From contig DATJOJ010000042.1 of the NCBI GenBank assembly GCA_035507035.1, positions 1 through 64,000 on the forward strand: 64,000 bases of DNA, given 5' to 3'. Of the stretch, positions 1 through 7,914 are shown piece after piece. The translations under genes and the position numbers were made by a program. Within the stretch, counting starts at the first letter, position 1; each line of letters begins with the position of its first letter. The notes under the pieces were generated by a model that worked only from the letters and a program-made list of their open reading frames with translations, did no database searches and was not told where the DNA came from. The stretch comes from DATJOJ01 sp035507035 (lineage in GTDB: Bacteria > Acidobacteriota > Terriglobia > Terriglobales > Acidobacteriaceae).

Positions 1-147
1 AGCGCCAAAATCCTCTGGTAACGGTTTCGGACTCTACTACACACGACAATTGCACCCAACGAGGAATGTGTAAAACTTCGTCAACGCCGCGATAGGAGCG
101 CCTTTGCCGAAAATTAACATTGCCGCGCACAAACTCTTCGCGCTAAC

Positions 148-504
148 ATGTCGTCGATGCCTCAGGATCCCTTGGTGATCGACGATTCTACGCGCGCAGA
201 AAATGGCTGTCGCATTTTGCGTCTGAAAGGTCCATTGCTCCTCTCGAACCTCTTCGATTTTCAGTCTCGGGTTCGAGCCAACACCTGCCGCACCCTCATT
301 CTTGACCTGAGCGATGTCCCTTACATTGACTCGGCCGGGATTGGCGCTCTAGTGGGTGCGCACGTGAACCACAACAAGGAAGGTCGATCGCTGGCGCTGG
401 TAGGCGTCGTTCAGCGGGTTGGAAATTCGCTCAAGGTAGCCCACGTCGATTCGTTTTTTCGATTTTTCGACTCCCTGGACGCTGCCGAATCCGCCAGCGC
501 GTAG
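148..504 (+). CDS. STAS-domain anti-sigma factor antagonist
   Basis: A 118-residue single-domain STAS protein of the SpoIIAA/RsbV type. The signature DSAGIGALVG lies at residues 61-70, so Ser62 is the expected phosphorylation site for a partner anti-sigma kinase. Family proteins switch partners: unphosphorylated antagonist binds the anti-sigma factor and frees the sigma factor. The length is normal for a free-standing STAS protein. No RsbW-type kinase or sigma factor is adjacent, so the partner must be encoded elsewhere. The ATG at 148 starts the frame; no strong ribosome binding site is visible before it. The family call is secure; the pathway is unknown. Confidence 0.9.
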   Translation: MSSMPQDPLVIDDSTRAENGCRILRLKGPLLLSNLFDFQSRVRANTCRTLILDLSDVPYIDSAGIGALVGAHVNHNKEGRSLALVGVVQRVGNSLKVAHVDSFFRFFDSLDAAESASA

Positions 505-508
505 AGAA

Positions 509-982
509 TCATGATTGGTCGTCGGAAGCACGCCAATGTGCCTTATAGGCGTATACCACTGCCAATAGCGGCGGTGCCAGCAACACTCCCCAAAACGGAA
601 TTAGAATCCCCAGAACAACCGGCGCGACAATTGAAACCCACATCGGCACCTTAGCTGTGCGCTTCATGATGTAGGGCTGCAGCAAAAGACCGTCCACGAC
701 GACGATCCCGGCGTACAGCATGAGAACGTAAAGAGGGTGCTCCCAGTCCTTCCAATGCAGGGTCGCCGCCAAGACCGGGCCGATCATTCCTAATACCGGG
801 CCGAGGTGCGGCACAAACTGCAACATCGCGGCGAGTATCGCCCAGAGTGGGGCCCAAGGAACTTTCAGCAATAACAGCCCTACCAGCCAAAGAATACCAA
901 CCGCGATCGAATCCTGCACCTGCGCGATCAGCCAGTTTTTGAGCGCTCCGCCGGTCAGCCGAAAATGTTCCCCAACATTCAT
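509..982 (-). CDS. short AI-2E family (PerM/YdiK-like) membrane protein
   Basis: About 157 residues with several strongly hydrophobic segments. The sequence matches the C-terminal half of the AI-2E transporter family (PF01594): an LKNWLIAQVQDS-like amphipathic entry, the FVPHLGPVLGMIGPVLAA block and a QPYIMKR segment. Family members are usually about 350 residues, so the N-terminal transmembrane hairpin and large soluble loop are absent. The reading frame itself shows no break. Start is ATG at 982 or GTG at 988. It may be a stable short form or the remnant of a deletion. It is convergent with the STAS gene (4 nt apart) and divergent from purQ. The transported substrate is unknown. Confidence 0.75.
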   Translation of the reverse strand: MNVGEHFRLTGGALKNWLIAQVQDSIAVGILWLVGLLLLKVPWAPLWAILAAMLQFVPHLGPVLGMIGPVLAATLHWKDWEHPLYVLMLYAGIVVVDGLLLQPYIMKRTAKVPMWVSIVAPVVLGILIPFWGVLLAPPLLAVVYAYKAHWRASDDQS

Positions 983-1072
983 TCGCACTGTGCCACCCTA
1001 TGTCTTCTGTGTTTACGTTTCGCGTCTTTCCCCATGCTAGACTGAAATTATCCTGACCGTGAGGCTGCATCC

Positions 1073-1768
1073 ATGAAATTTGGCGTAATCATTTTTCCGG
1101 GATCGAACTGCGATCATGATGCCTACTGGACCATCCAGAACGTAGCGAAGCAGCCGGCAACGTTCTTGTGGCATGAATCTCACGATCTGCAGAACTGCGA
1201 TGTGATTATCGTCCCAGGTGGCTTCGCATATGGCGACTATTTACGCACAGGCGCCATCGCCAAATTCTCGCCGGTCATGGAATCGGTTCGGAAATTCGCC
1301 GATGGCGGAGGACTGGTGCTCGGCATCTGCAACGGTTTTCAGGTTCTTTGCGAGTCTGGATTGCTCCCCGGCGCCCTAATCTGCAATGCGGGCCTTAAGT
1401 ATGTTTGTAAACCAGTGCACGTGCGAGTCGAGAGCACTGATACTCCGTTCACAAGCACCTGCCGCCAGGGAGAAGTGCTGACCATTCCGATTGGCCACAT
1501 GGGCGGTAATTACTTTTGCGACGACTCGACGTTGTCAGAATTGCACCGTGAGCAGCGGATCATCTTTCGATATTCGACCGCAGACGGCCAAGTCACCGCC
1601 GAAGCCAATCCCAATGGATCCTTGGACAATATCGCCGGCATCTGCAATCCCGGTCGCAATGTCCTTGGGATGATGCCTCATCCTGAGCGATCGAGCGAAC
1701 CCGAGCTAGGCGGTATCGAGGGTTTCAAGATCTTCCAATCGCTTGTCGGAGCGATGGCTGAAAAGTAG
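1073..1768 (+). CDS. purQ: phosphoribosylformylglycinamidine synthase subunit PurQ
   Basis: The glutaminase subunit of FGAM synthase, which supplies ammonia from glutamine for step 4 of de novo purine synthesis, in complex with small-type PurL and PurS in the cytoplasm. The 231-residue length is typical for free-standing PurQ. Visible class I amidotransferase features are the GGFAYGDYLR block (residues 49-58), the nucleophile Cys86 in GICNGFQ, and the His203/Glu205 pair in HPER. No purL or purS gene is adjacent. The ATG at 1073 is the only sensible start, because the family's conserved N-terminus MKFGVIIFPGSNCD begins there. Confidence 0.97.
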   Translation: MKFGVIIFPGSNCDHDAYWTIQNVAKQPATFLWHESHDLQNCDVIIVPGGFAYGDYLRTGAIAKFSPVMESVRKFADGGGLVLGICNGFQVLCESGLLPGALICNAGLKYVCKPVHVRVESTDTPFTSTCRQGEVLTIPIGHMGGNYFCDDSTLSELHREQRIIFRYSTADGQVTAEANPNGSLDNIAGICNPGRNVLGMMPHPERSSEPELGGIEGFKIFQSLVGAMAEK

Positions 1769-1924
1769 ACCATCCATTTTTTACTTCGCAAGTAGGCGGA
1801 GAGCTTCGGGCTCGTTTTTCCCTGTGCTGGTTTCGCGTCAGCGTAAGACCTGCCAACCTGTTATATTAGCTTGTCCCGCGAGCTCACCCAATTTCAGAGA
1901 CGGAGTCTGAAAACTCTTATACGA

Positions 1925-2515
1925 ATGGCTATTGCATCGGAAAGCACCGTCCGCACCGGTCCTATTGTTTTCGTTCTTTTCTTGCTGAGCGCTTTTCTAT
2001 TGCCTTCCTCTGCAGGCGCGCAGGTCGCGCCCCGCTATGAGGTGTTCGGTGGTTATTCCTATCTGCGCTTCGACTCGCCGACCATCGGATTCGCTGACTA
2101 TTCGAACTTGAATGGTTTTACTGCGGAGGGCGTTTTTAATTTCAAGCTCAAGTGGGGCGTTGTGCTGGACGGCAGCGGAAATTATGGATCGCAAATCTCC
2201 TCGTATCACTACATGATTGGACCGCAATATTCGCTGCGAAGAGACAAATCGAAATTCTTTTTCCATGGGTTATTCGGCAAAGCCCAAAACAACATCGATA
2301 TTTTTGTGCCACCACGATCTTCGGTGAAGGGTGTGGGGCATTCGTTTGCAGGAGGCGGCGGTTTCGATTGGTTCTGGAAACCCCGCATTACCATTCGCGT
2401 CGTACAAGGGGATTACATCTATAGCAGCACCTTCGGCAAATCACAAAATGATGTACGGATTTCGACGGGGATCGTGGTCAACTTCGGCCATATTGGTCAT
2501 CACCCGAAGCTGTAA
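1925..2515 (+). CDS. outer-membrane beta-barrel protein (OmpA-like porin fold)
   Basis: A 196-residue secreted protein. From the ATG at 1925 the N-terminus has a hydrophobic stretch (VFVLFLLSAFLL) ending in an SSAGAQ cleavage-like site, a classical signal peptide. The mature part alternates polar and hydrophobic residues with many aromatic strand ends (YEVFGGYSYLRF, YHYMIGPQYSL, KFFFHGLFG) and ends in a strand, as eight-stranded outer-membrane barrels do. A TTG at 1871 would add 18 residues before the signal peptide and seems less likely. Acidobacterial genomes carry many such barrels. Function beyond outer-membrane location is unknown. Confidence 0.7.
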   Translation: MAIASESTVRTGPIVFVLFLLSAFLLPSSAGAQVAPRYEVFGGYSYLRFDSPTIGFADYSNLNGFTAEGVFNFKLKWGVVLDGSGNYGSQISSYHYMIGPQYSLRRDKSKFFFHGLFGKAQNNIDIFVPPRSSVKGVGHSFAGGGGFDWFWKPRITIRVVQGDYIYSSTFGKSQNDVRISTGIVVNFGHIGHHPKL

Positions 2516-2545
2516 AAATACGAACTCCAGACAACGAATTGAAGC

Positions 2546-3616
2546 ATGACAACGGTTAAGAAAATCTCGCTCGGGCTGGTGGCATTGCTCATCGCCACGG
2601 CGATGGGATGTGGCGCCCCGGCTACGCATCTCGCCTATGGCACGATCCCAACCCTCAATGCTGTCGCTGCCTTCCGTGTGAACAATAACTCGGCCGCATT
2701 TACAAAGATTGTTGGATCTCCCTACCCCACGGGAAACTCCCCGTCGGCTGTGGTCGTCGATCCGGGCCGCCAGTTTGCTTACGTCACCAATCAGGTCGAC
2801 AACACAATCTCACGGTTTGCGATCGACAACAAGATCGGCTCGCTGACCGAGATCATGCCCCGAATCAACACCGGTTTCTCTCCAGGCGCTCTCATCATGA
2901 GTCCCGATGGAAGCTTGCTATTCGTAATGAACGAGGTATCGGATAACATTGGCGTCTATGCGGTCAAGTCGGGCCTTTTAACCCAAGTCAGCGGCTCGCC
3001 TTTCTCTGTCGCTCGAAATCCGGTGGCCATGATTTTGACGCCGTCAGGGAAATTTCTCTACGTTTTGAACAGCGACGAAACTTCCGTGTTTGGTTATGCC
3101 GTCTCGAGTTCTGGCGCGCTCCAGCAGATTGCAGGTCCGCCTGCCGCTACTGGGACGGGGCCGTTGGCAATGGCCGTCGATCCGGGCGGAAAATTTTTAT
3201 ACATCGCCAACACGGCGCAGAACACGCTCTCCATCATGTCCATCAATTCCGCTACTGGAGCCTTGGCGCCAATCGCGGGCTCACCTTTTGCCACCGGAAC
3301 CAGCCCGGTGTCGCTTACCCTTTCTACCTCGGGTCAGTACCTGTACATTGCGAACCTCGGATCCAATAATGTTACCGGGTACTCCATCGCCGCTGACGGA
3401 CAGCCCAATCTGATCAGCGGCTCACCCTTTTCGACGGTCGGTTCGCCGAGCCTGATGGTGACAGATCCGGACGGAAAGTTTTTATATGTCGTGAGTCAAA
3501 GTTCAAAGTTTGTTTCGGTGTTGCAGATCGATTTCACGACCGGCGGAAATCTGATCAACGGACCGACGACAACCTCGATTACCCAAGCCATCACGTCGTT
3601 GTTTGTGACGCAGTAA
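2546..3616 (+). CDS. beta-propeller lipoprotein, lactonase/YVTN family
   Basis: A 356-residue protein. The N-terminus MTTVKKISLGLVALLIATAMGC is a lipoprotein signal with the modified Cys in the AMGC lipobox, so a membrane-anchored location is expected. The rest is a seven-bladed beta-propeller made of repeats of the pattern VDPGGKFLYIAN / SPFATGTSPVSL, as in the lactonase (PF10282) and YVTN-repeat families. Acidobacteria hold many such paralogues, so an enzymatic 6-phosphogluconolactonase role should not be assumed. It lies 30 nt after the beta-barrel gene and 16 nt before the oxidoreductase gene, so the three may be co-transcribed. Confidence 0.85.
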   Translation: MTTVKKISLGLVALLIATAMGCGAPATHLAYGTIPTLNAVAAFRVNNNSAAFTKIVGSPYPTGNSPSAVVVDPGRQFAYVTNQVDNTISRFAIDNKIGSLTEIMPRINTGFSPGALIMSPDGSLLFVMNEVSDNIGVYAVKSGLLTQVSGSPFSVARNPVAMILTPSGKFLYVLNSDETSVFGYAVSSSGALQQIAGPPAATGTGPLAMAVDPGGKFLYIANTAQNTLSIMSINSATGALAPIAGSPFATGTSPVSLTLSTSGQYLYIANLGSNNVTGYSIAADGQPNLISGSPFSTVGSPSLMVTDPDGKFLYVVSQSSKFVSVLQIDFTTGGNLINGPTTTSITQAITSLFVTQ

Positions 3617-3632
3617 ATCTGGGGCCTTCCCT

Positions 3633-4640
3633 GTGGTCAATTTCGGAATTGTCGGCTTTGGCTTACACGCGGTGAAGCGTCTGATGCCAGGCTTTGCTGC
3701 CGCGAGGAATTGCCGAGTGGTGGCGCTCTCGCGACGCGATCTCGACCAGGCGCGTGAGTCCGCTCGCCAATTCGCGATTCCCTTGGCCTTCGACTCGGCT
3801 GAAAGTCTCTGCCGCTCGCCTGAAGTGCAAGCCGTCCTAGTCACAACTCCGAATTCCTGCCACTTGCAAGATGTGTTGATAGCCATACGACACGGCAAAC
3901 CCGTATTGTGCGAGAAACCGATGGCTTTGAACGCAAGCGAGTGCCGCGAAATGGTAGAAGCCGCAGGAAAGGTCGGCGTCTTACTGGGCGTTGCGCATGT
4001 ATTTCGCTTTGAAGAGAGCCTGCATCGAATTCGGGACCGCGTGGCTAGCGGAGAGATCGGTAAACCCATCTTTGTGCGCTCGGAATTCTCGTTTCTAGCG
4101 GGCACTGACCATCCGCGGAAGTGGATGAACAATCCGGCTATCGCTGGCGGCGGGCCGATCCCTGACGTGGGCGTCCACTGTGTCGATGCTCTTCGGTTCA
4201 TCTTGCAGGATGAAGTTGTCAGCGTGTCGGCCCAGGCCATTTCCGACCAACTCTCAGGAGACGTCGAAGCGGCAGCCAGCCTGCTGCTCGAATTCTCTCG
4301 CGGGACTCTGGGCAGCGTTATGGTCTCATTCCGCTCGCCGTATCGCACGCCGTTCGAAATTGTGGGTGACAAGGGTTCGCTGCGCGCAGATGATGCCTTC
4401 AGCGTGGATAAGCCGGTCGTAGTTGAAACCAAAGGTGACAGAGCTGCGAAAGAATCGGAGACGCTGTCGAATTCTTCGGCCTACACGCGGCAGGTCGACG
4501 CATTCGCCGACGCGGTCGAAGGCAAGGCGACATTTCCGGTGCCGGGGGAAGAAGGCTGGAAAAACCAGGAGGTGCTTGACGCCGCGTATCGCAGCATCAA
4601 GAGTGGAAGGCGAGAAAGGGTGTTCTCTGCCAAGTCGTAG
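3633..4640 (+). CDS. Gfo/Idh/MocA family NAD(P)-dependent oxidoreductase
   Basis: A 335-residue two-domain dehydrogenase. The N-terminal Rossmann fold begins GIVGFGLHAVKRL (residues 5-17). The family's nucleotide and substrate motif CEKPMALNASE gives Glu94-Lys95-Pro96, and the DVGVHCVDALRF block supplies Asp178 and the catalytic-type His182. The C-terminal half is the usual beta-sheet domain. Members oxidise or reduce sugars, inositols and related hydroxyl compounds; the substrate cannot be told from the sequence. The start is GTG at 3633, close behind the propeller gene. Confidence 0.9.
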   Translation: MVNFGIVGFGLHAVKRLMPGFAAARNCRVVALSRRDLDQARESARQFAIPLAFDSAESLCRSPEVQAVLVTTPNSCHLQDVLIAIRHGKPVLCEKPMALNASECREMVEAAGKVGVLLGVAHVFRFEESLHRIRDRVASGEIGKPIFVRSEFSFLAGTDHPRKWMNNPAIAGGGPIPDVGVHCVDALRFILQDEVVSVSAQAISDQLSGDVEAAASLLLEFSRGTLGSVMVSFRSPYRTPFEIVGDKGSLRADDAFSVDKPVVVETKGDRAAKESETLSNSSAYTRQVDAFADAVEGKATFPVPGEEGWKNQEVLDAAYRSIKSGRRERVFSAKS

Positions 4641-4711
4641 CTCACCACCTCAAGCATGCCGGCTCAAAACTATGTCTTTGCTTTTTGTTCGATACCCACT
4701 AGAATCCCGCT

Positions 4712-4717
4712 AGGAGG
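4712..4717 (+). promoter_or_regulatory. ribosome binding site deciding the rmuC TTG start
   Basis: AGGAGG six bases before TTG at 4724. It fixes a non-ATG start and places the transmembrane helix at the extreme N-terminus, as expected for RmuC. Confidence 0.8.
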
Positions 4718-4723
4718 TTCGGA

Positions 4724-6052
4724 TTGCTGTTTATTCTGTGTATCCTCATCGCACTGAACCTTGTAATTCTGGGACTCCTGGTCCTACTTCAGAAAAGATT
4801 TAACCATTCGGACCAACTGGAAGCCATTAAAAGACTTAGCGATGAGGCGCAGGCGCTGCAACAGAGCCTCTCCAGCCAATTTGCCGCGTCTACAGCGGAC
4901 ATGGCGCAACGCTTAGAGCAGACTAAGGGAGACCTGCGCCAACAGGTATCAGACCGTCTGGGAGACGGGTTTTCCACAATGCGATCTGCGGTTGAGCAAC
5001 AACTTCAAGCGGGGCGTCAGGAGCAAACGCGGGGTCTTAGCGATGCTCGCAAAGAATTGACTACTTCGCTCACGTCAACCACTGCTCAACTGAAGTCGGA
5101 GTTCGACACCTTGAATAAGTGTACGGTGCAAAGCCTGGAATCGATTCGCGACCGAGTGGACGCCAAACTTCTCGACATCACAAACCAGGTTCAGCAAAAG
5201 CTCGATGAAAACATCCGCGAAGGATTTGCGCAATTCGAAAAGGTCCAGCAGCACCTCAAGGCGGCGGAAGAGCAGCTACGGGAAGTCGGAGCTCTAGGTC
5301 ACTCGATCAACGATCTGAATAACCTGCTCAAGCTGCCGCATCTACGCGGGCAATTTGGCGAAGCCAGCCTGGAACGTCTGCTTGCCGATTTTCTTCCCGC
5401 TCACATGTTCGAGATGCAGGCTTCCCTTCCCGAGAACGGCGGCCGGCCAGATGCCGTGATCTATTTTCCGGATCGGAAACTGCCGATTGACGCGAAATTC
5501 CCTCGCGAGCAGGTGCTGGCTCTTTTTGAAGGTACCGATCAGTCGGCAGTTAACGAGGCGCGCCACGAGTTTGTACGTGTGATGAAAGCGGAGGGTAAGA
5601 GAATCAAGGCATACATTCAACCGGAGAATGGCACCACCGACATAGCGCTCATGTATCTACCGAGCGAAACGCTCTACATGGAAACGGTTCGCAATCGTGA
5701 GCTCGCCGATTGGTTGAATCACCAACACGTTTTCCCGGTTTCGCCGAATACTCTGCTCACAACTCTGCAAACAATCGCGCTTGTGCACAAATGGTATGAA
5801 GTTGCCAGCCGCTTCGAGAAAAGCCGGGTCGAACTTGCGAAGGCGCAGAAGTCGTTCGATTTCTTTCAGAATAACTTCGAAAACGTGGGCAAGAGCCTGA
5901 GCAAGGCACAGGAAGCTTTCGATAAAGCATCAACTCATCTGAAGGCTTACCGAGGAAAGGTCACGGCACTCAGCGGGCAGGAGCAGTTGGATCTCGACTC
6001 GGCAAACTCTGGCGCCGAGGCTTTACCCCTCATCGATAAAGCCAGCGCATAA
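4724..6052 (+). CDS. rmuC: DNA recombination protein RmuC homologue
   Basis: A 442-residue protein with an N-terminal membrane helix (LFILCILIALNLVILGLLVLL), a long alpha-helical coiled-coil region to about residue 200, and the RmuC nuclease-like domain with its conserved blocks LRGQFGEASLERLL, LPIDAKFP and MYLPSETLY. RmuC limits inversions and aberrant recombination in E. coli and resembles PD-(D/E)XK enzymes. The TTG start at 4724 is supported by a perfect AGGAGG at 4712-4717, six bases upstream. It stands alone, separated from its neighbours. Confidence 0.93.
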   Translation: MLFILCILIALNLVILGLLVLLQKRFNHSDQLEAIKRLSDEAQALQQSLSSQFAASTADMAQRLEQTKGDLRQQVSDRLGDGFSTMRSAVEQQLQAGRQEQTRGLSDARKELTTSLTSTTAQLKSEFDTLNKCTVQSLESIRDRVDAKLLDITNQVQQKLDENIREGFAQFEKVQQHLKAAEEQLREVGALGHSINDLNNLLKLPHLRGQFGEASLERLLADFLPAHMFEMQASLPENGGRPDAVIYFPDRKLPIDAKFPREQVLALFEGTDQSAVNEARHEFVRVMKAEGKRIKAYIQPENGTTDIALMYLPSETLYMETVRNRELADWLNHQHVFPVSPNTLLTTLQTIALVHKWYEVASRFEKSRVELAKAQKSFDFFQNNFENVGKSLSKAQEAFDKASTHLKAYRGKVTALSGQEQLDLDSANSGAEALPLIDKASA

Positions 6053-6079
6053 CTTGTGGGCCGCGGGAGCCGCGACAAG
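6053..6079. terminator. hairpin between convergent rmuC and permease genes
   Basis: CGCGG (6062-6066) and CCGCG (6070-6074) close a 3-base loop, and CTTGT (6053-6057) can pair with ACAAG (6075-6079) around a small internal bulge. It sits just after the rmuC stop and before the stop of the convergent permease gene. There is no T-run on either side, so an intrinsic terminator is only possible. Confidence 0.35.
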
Positions 6080-6088
6080 CGTTCCGCG

Positions 6089-6946
6089 TTACAGCCCAGC
6101 CTCAATACGCGAACGAGGATCGAGATAATCCCTTAGCGCATCGCCAATGAAATTGAACGAAAGCACCGCCAGCATTACTGCGGCAGCAGGAAACAACACA
6201 AGATGGGGCGCGTCAAACAGGTGCGCGCGGCTGTCATTGAGCATGACGCCCCAGCTTGCCGTCGGAGGCGGAACCCCGAGCCCAAGAAAGCTCATGGTCG
6301 CTTCCGCAAGGATCGCGCCAGCCATACCGATTGCCGCTTGCACAATTACGGGCTGAATAATATTGGGCAGAATGTGACGAACGATGACACGAAGATCGCT
6401 CGCGCCCAGCGCCTGTGCCGCTTCCACAAATTCTCGTTCGCGCACAGCGAGCACCTGCCCTCGCACCAATCTCGCATAACCTACCCAGCCGCCTAACGAT
6501 AGCGCCAGAACCAGATTAAAGATTCCCGGGCCACGAAATGCGACAAACGCAATCGCCAGCAAGATGCCGGGAAATGACAGAAACGCGTTCATGACCACGA
6601 CGTTAATAAAGCGATCGATGCGGCCACCGTAATACCCTGCAATCGAACCAACAATCAGACCCAACGCAAGCGATGTGGCAACCACACAACTCCCCACCAG
6701 CATGGAAATGCGCGAGCCGTAGACCAGGCGCGAAAGAATGTCGCGCCCAAGTTCATCCGTTCCGCACCAATGCGTGGTTGACGGAGGTAAAAGCCGGGAC
6801 GGCAGATCGATGTGAGCGGGATCCTGCGGCGCAACCCATGGAGCGAATAGCGCGCAAAGAACAAAAATGACAACCAGAACGACCCCAATCGCCGCCAGCG
6901 GATTACGCCGTGCGACGCGGTGAAACGAGATGGAAACGCTAGCCAA
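6089..6946 (-). CDS. ABC transporter permease, DppC/OppC type
   Basis: A 285-residue inner-membrane permease with an N-terminal OppC_N segment (RRNPLAAIGVVLVVIFVLCALFAP) followed by a binding-protein-dependent transport domain with about five further helices. The EAA loop that contacts the ATPase reads EREFVEAAQALGASDLRVI. HWCGTDELGRDILSR is a typical DppC/OppC block. It follows the DppB-type gene by 4 nt and is surely co-translated with it. No ATPase or solute-binding protein gene is present on either side, so the substrate (peptide, nickel or other) is open. Confidence 0.92.
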   Translation of the reverse strand: MASVSISFHRVARRNPLAAIGVVLVVIFVLCALFAPWVAPQDPAHIDLPSRLLPPSTTHWCGTDELGRDILSRLVYGSRISMLVGSCVVATSLALGLIVGSIAGYYGGRIDRFINVVVMNAFLSFPGILLAIAFVAFRGPGIFNLVLALSLGGWVGYARLVRGQVLAVREREFVEAAQALGASDLRVIVRHILPNIIQPVIVQAAIGMAGAILAEATMSFLGLGVPPPTASWGVMLNDSRAHLFDAPHLVLFPAAAVMLAVLSFNFIGDALRDYLDPRSRIEAGL

Positions 6947-6950
6947 GGTT

Positions 6951-7868
6951 TTACTGCCTGATTCTCGGATTCACCACCGAGTACAACAAATCCGTTAGGA
7001 AATTCACTGCGATATAAGTCAACCCAATCGCCAGGATGCAGCCTTGAACCAGGTAATAATCGCGATTGCCAATGGCCTGGATCGTTAATCGTCCGACGCC
7101 CGGCCAGGAGAAAATCGTTTCCGTCACAATCGCCCCGGCCAGCAGAGCACCAAATTGCAAGCCTAGCACCGTGATCACCGGAATCATGGCATTCCGAAGC
7201 GCATGATGATAGACAACCGTTCGTTCCGGCAAACCCTTCGCTCGCGCGGTACGAATGTAATCCTGGCCCAACTCTTCCAGCATCGACGTTCGCACCATGC
7301 GAGTCAGAATTGCAGCAAGCGCGCCGCCCATGGTAATCGCAGGCAGAATCAAGTGCGATAAACCTCCAGCGCCCGAAACCGGCAGCCAACCAACTTTAAT
7401 CGCGAACAGCAAAATCAAGATCGGGCCTAAGGCGAAATTCGGAAATGATAGCCCGAATAAGCTGACCACGCTCAGTGTGCGATCATCCCAGCGATTGCGT
7501 CTGCGTGCCGAACGTACACCAGCCGGGATCGAGAGAATGACAGCCACCAGCAACGCAGCGAGTGTCAATTGCAGCGTGTATGGATAGCGCTCCGCGATCA
7601 GCTTCGCCACATTCTGATTGAAGCGAAGCGAAGGGCCCAAATTTCCGTGCAGCACTCCGTTCCAATAGTGAAGGTATTGCTGCCCCAAAGGAGCATCGAG
7701 TCCATAGGCATGCCGGGCTGCTTGAATATCGGTGGCCGGAGCCCCTTCGCCCAGCATTTGCAAGATCGGATCGCCCGGCACAAGGTGAATCAGTAGAAAC
7801 ACCACCGACACGACCAGCCAGACCACCGGAATCGTGTACAGAAGCCGGGATAAGAGGTAGCGGAGCAT
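6951..7868 (-). CDS. ABC transporter permease, DppB/OppB type
   Basis: About 305 residues from the ATG at 7868, where the canonical N-terminus MLRYLLSRLLYTIPVVW begins; a longer frame to 7955 would overlap the upstream gene and adds unrelated residues. Six membrane segments and the EAA loop EELGQDYIRTARAKGL are visible. It pairs with the DppC-type gene downstream to form the heteromeric membrane channel of a peptide/nickel-class importer. The missing ATPases and binding protein must be supplied from elsewhere or have been lost. Confidence 0.92.
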   Translation of the reverse strand: MLRYLLSRLLYTIPVVWLVVSVVFLLIHLVPGDPILQMLGEGAPATDIQAARHAYGLDAPLGQQYLHYWNGVLHGNLGPSLRFNQNVAKLIAERYPYTLQLTLAALLVAVILSIPAGVRSARRRNRWDDRTLSVVSLFGLSFPNFALGPILILLFAIKVGWLPVSGAGGLSHLILPAITMGGALAAILTRMVRTSMLEELGQDYIRTARAKGLPERTVVYHHALRNAMIPVITVLGLQFGALLAGAIVTETIFSWPGVGRLTIQAIGNRDYYLVQGCILAIGLTYIAVNFLTDLLYSVVNPRIRQ

Positions 7869-7914
7869 AATTTCAGAAAAACCAGTAGCCCGTGAACGCT
7901 TGTCGGTCTCGAGA

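Noticed and set aside
651..1070. A possible N-terminal half of the AI-2E protein in another frame (frameshift)
   Set aside because: The overlapping frame contains no hydrophobic helices and no similarity to the missing half, so it does not explain the short form.
3503..4432. A 309-residue open frame on the minus strand
   Set aside because: It is antisense to the Gfo/Idh/MocA gene and has a Ser/Arg/Thr-rich composition without any recognisable motif.
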